A DNA stretch of 64,000 bases, from positions 124,001 through 188,000 of the forward strand of contig NZ_SGIT01000003.1 in assembly GCF_004208525.1 (NCBI RefSeq), in the 5' to 3' direction. Positions 62,071 to 64,000 of this stretch are shown here, piece by piece. How positions within the stretch are numbered: position 1 is the first letter of the stretch; each line of letters begins with the position of its first letter. Source of the stretch: Sphingobacterium corticibacterium. Lineage in GTDB: Bacteria; Bacteroidota; Bacteroidia; Sphingobacteriales; Sphingobacteriaceae. A program made the translations under genes and the position numbers. The notes beneath the pieces were generated by a model. It saw nothing but the letters and a program-made list of their open reading frames with translations, was not told the DNA's origin and ran no database searches.

Positions 62071-63393
62071 CAACCCTCTCGCTTTAATTTCCAAATATTT
62101 GTTGATGGCATTGATGGTGAGGTTTTCCGGCGATGTATAGATGGTCTGAATTCCCTGTCTATGCAATTCTTGGATAACAAGATGCTTTTCGTAGACAAAT
62201 TTCTGCGCAATAATCTGATTATACACGTCAATGGTTTTCTTTCCTTCTTTTTTCGCCATATCGATTAACTCGGTATTCTTGAATACCACCACCACCACAA
62301 TATGTGTCTTGGCCAGCATACGCAAATAGGCCATCTGCCGCGAAAGCGCATCCATCGTTTCAAAATTTGTGTACAACATCAACAAGGAGCGTTTATTGAT
62401 ATGCTTATTGCAGAAAGTATAGAGGTTGCCAAACTCCGATTCTTCAAACGCAGTCGTTATGCTGTAGAGTCTTTCGGAGATTAGCTGCATCTGGTTATTA
62501 CGTTTCTCCGCTGCGATATGGTCTGATACCGCCTTAGAAAATGTAAGCATACCTGCACGGTCCCGTTTTAGGATAGCTGCATTCGCCAGCACCAGGGTCG
62601 AGTTAATCGCATAATCCAATAAAGTCAAACCGTCGAAAGGCATGCGCATAACCCGCCCGGTATCTATAAGCGCATAAATAGGTTGGGATTTCTCCTCTTG
62701 ATATTGATTCACCAACAGCTTTTTATGCTTGGCTGTCGCTTTCCAGTTGAGGTGCCGATATTCATCTCCTCGAACGTATTCCCGTATATGGTCAAATTCC
62801 AATGTAGCCCCAATTCTTCGGATGCGCTTAACTCCCAATTCCACTAGTCTATCCGTCGTGGCCAATAATTGATATTTCCGCATTTGGATAAACGAGGGGT
62901 AGCAAGGCAGTTCGAGGGATTCGTTCAACGTAAACTTTCGAGCAAACAATCCAAGTCGCAGCACCAGGACATGGCATCTTCCAAAAGCATACACCCCCCG
63001 GGAGGTCGGACGGATTTGATAGCGGATTGCTTTGATTTCCCGAGGTAGAATCGTTGACTCCAACTCCACGTTCCGTAGTTGCAGCTGTACCGGAAACTCT
63101 TCTAACAGACGGATGTGCACTTTGGTAGGATAACGACTGGTCAACTGAATCTCCATATCATTTTCATCCCCATTTGATAGCTTCTCGGGATATTTTCGCT
63201 GTATAACTATCTTACTTTTCTGATAGTATAGAAACAGCATATCCCATGCACAGGCTGCCACAAATAGCCAAAGAAGTGCGATCACAAACGGGAATAACAC
63301 TTTGATAAAAAAGGACAGGACAAAGCATGTCGCTAATAGAAGTAGCGCATAGAAAAATTTATTAGTTACATATAAACTACGGATAAAACGCAT
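62065..63393 (-). CDS. DUF58 (von Willebrand A-like) membrane protein
   Basis: 442 residues. Two membrane helices at the N-terminus (~12-55). The DUF58 motif is in YVRGDEYRHLNWKATAKHKKL (in parts at ~210-230), then a VWA-like fold with PIYALIDTGRVM. In Bacteroidota this family pairs with MoxR ATPases and BatA/BatB-type proteins, and is thought to help assemble or activate envelope or metal-dependent complexes. Its ATG overlaps the MoxR stop (TAATG). Confidence 0.9.
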   Translation of the reverse strand: MRFIRSLYVTNKFFYALLLLATCFVLSFFIKVLFPFVIALLWLFVAACAWDMLFLYYQKSKIVIQRKYPEKLSNGDENDMEIQLTSRYPTKVHIRLLEEFPVQLQLRNVELESTILPREIKAIRYQIRPTSRGVYAFGRCHVLVLRLGLFARKFTLNESLELPCYPSFIQMRKYQLLATTDRLVELGVKRIRRIGATLEFDHIREYVRGDEYRHLNWKATAKHKKLLVNQYQEEKSQPIYALIDTGRVMRMPFDGLTLLDYAINSTLVLANAAILKRDRAGMLTFSKAVSDHIAAEKRNNQMQLISERLYSITTAFEESEFGNLYTFCNKHINKRSLLMLYTNFETMDALSRQMAYLRMLAKTHIVVVVVFKNTELIDMAKKEGKKTIDVYNQIIAQKFVYEKHLVIQELHRQGIQTIYTSPENLTINAINKYLEIKARGLL

Positions 63394-64000
63394 TATCTCG
63401 GGATTTCGATACTGTCCACAATCTGTTTAATGATATAATCACTCGTGAACCCTTCCATTTCCTTTTCGGGGGTCAGCAGCACACGGTGCCCCAATATAGC
63501 GGGAGCGACATACTTTACATCATCCGGTGTAATAAAGTCTCTTCCTTGAAGTGCCGCACTTGCTTTTGAAGCTTCCAATAGGGCAATCGACGCGCGTGGC
63601 GAAGCTCCCAGCGTAAGATTTGGATTGGAACGCGTATGATAAACCACTTGCGCGATATAGGTCAATACATCTTCATGGACATAAATAGACTTTATCAACT
63701 GCTGAAAATGGATCAATTCATCGATACCCAATACCGGCTGTACCAGATCTTCCTTATTGTTTGCTTTTTGCGCATGATGCTCACGCAATATAGCTAACTC
63801 CTGCTCTATCGCCGGATAATCAATATTAATTTTGAACAGGAAGCGATCCAACTGCGCTTCGGGCAAACGATAGGTTCCTTCATGTTCTATAGGATTCTGT
63901 GTAGCAAATACCACAAACGGTGTTGGCACAGGGTACGTGATACCATCCACCGTCACCTGCCTTTCGGACATACACTCGAACAAAGATGATTGCGTTTTTG
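63393..64000 (-). CDS. MoxR-family AAA ATPase, C-terminal part (cut by window edge)
   Basis: The reading frame is open to the window edge and starts outside it; about 202 codons are visible. The first visible residues (KTQSSLFECMSERQVTVDG) match the MoxR stretch after Walker B. FVVFATQNPIEHEGTYRLPEAQLDRFLFK carries sensor 1 and the arginine finger (~38-66). GASPRASIALLEASKA is sensor 2. MoxR proteins are chaperone-like ATPases that work with DUF58/VWA partners such as the next gene. Confidence 0.95.
   Translation of the reverse strand, partial: KTQSSLFECMSERQVTVDGITYPVPTPFVVFATQNPIEHEGTYRLPEAQLDRFLFKINIDYPAIEQELAILREHHAQKANNKEDLVQPVLGIDELIHFQQLIKSIYVHEDVLTYIAQVVYHTRSNPNLTLGASPRASIALLEASKASAALQGRDFITPDDVKYVAPAILGHRVLLTPEKEMEGFTSDYIIKQIVDSIEIPR

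Overview
The window comes from a member of the Bacteroidota, most likely family Sphingobacteriaceae (Sphingobacterium/Pedobacter-like). The signs are four SusC-type TonB-dependent transporters, three of them with a SusD partner in the window, a FecI/FecR regulatory pair, many short lipoproteins with an N-terminal lipobox, and promoters of the Bacteroidota type (TTTG, about 19-20 bases, then TAnnTTTG). No phage, insertion sequence, CRISPR array or rRNA was seen.

Layout. 1-3313: a SusC gene cut by the window edge, a sodium/solute symporter and its GntR regulator, all on the minus strand. 3487-3735: two tandem tRNA-Val(TAC) genes with promoter and terminator. 3791-6664: an unknown acidic protein, a fibronectin-III protein and an AraC regulator. 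Between the last two lie a long hairpin and an unusual hierarchical repeat array built of 21-bp units in a 104-bp super-repeat. 6811-14959: a FecI sigma / FecR anti-sigma / SusC / SusD / lipoprotein / di-haem peroxidase operon. 14985-17995: a putative porin, a purine nucleoside phosphorylase and tRNA-Val(GAC).

18066-40163 (all minus strand) is a large amino-sugar utilisation locus. It holds two SusC/SusD pairs, surface lipoproteins, a GH18 hydrolase, a phosphoesterase fused to a PQQ propeller, MurQ etherase, a sodium/solute symporter, a NamZ-type exo-muramidase, a DigH/GHL10-type glycosidase and NagA. Together these can take in peptidoglycan (or chito-oligosaccharide) fragments, cut off MurNAc, import it and turn MurNAc-6-P into GlcNAc-6-P and then GlcN-6-P. 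A sugar kinase is the one obvious missing step. 40237-44412 holds housekeeping genes on the plus strand: a 44-residue membrane protein, RidA, an EamA transporter, a small lipoprotein and RecG.

44457-59538 is a complete haem acquisition locus. Two tandem paralogous TonB receptors, three HmuY-like lipoproteins, two further surface lipoproteins, a very short Fur-like protein and haem oxygenase lie on the minus strand. HmuTUV and an AraC regulator lie divergently on the plus strand. Paired 18-bp direct repeats at 21-bp spacing sit at the same distance before two of its promoters and look like the operators of the system. 59636-62070 carries HflX, LipB and a QueD-like enzyme. The window closes with a DUF58 protein and a MoxR AAA ATPase that runs off the right edge.
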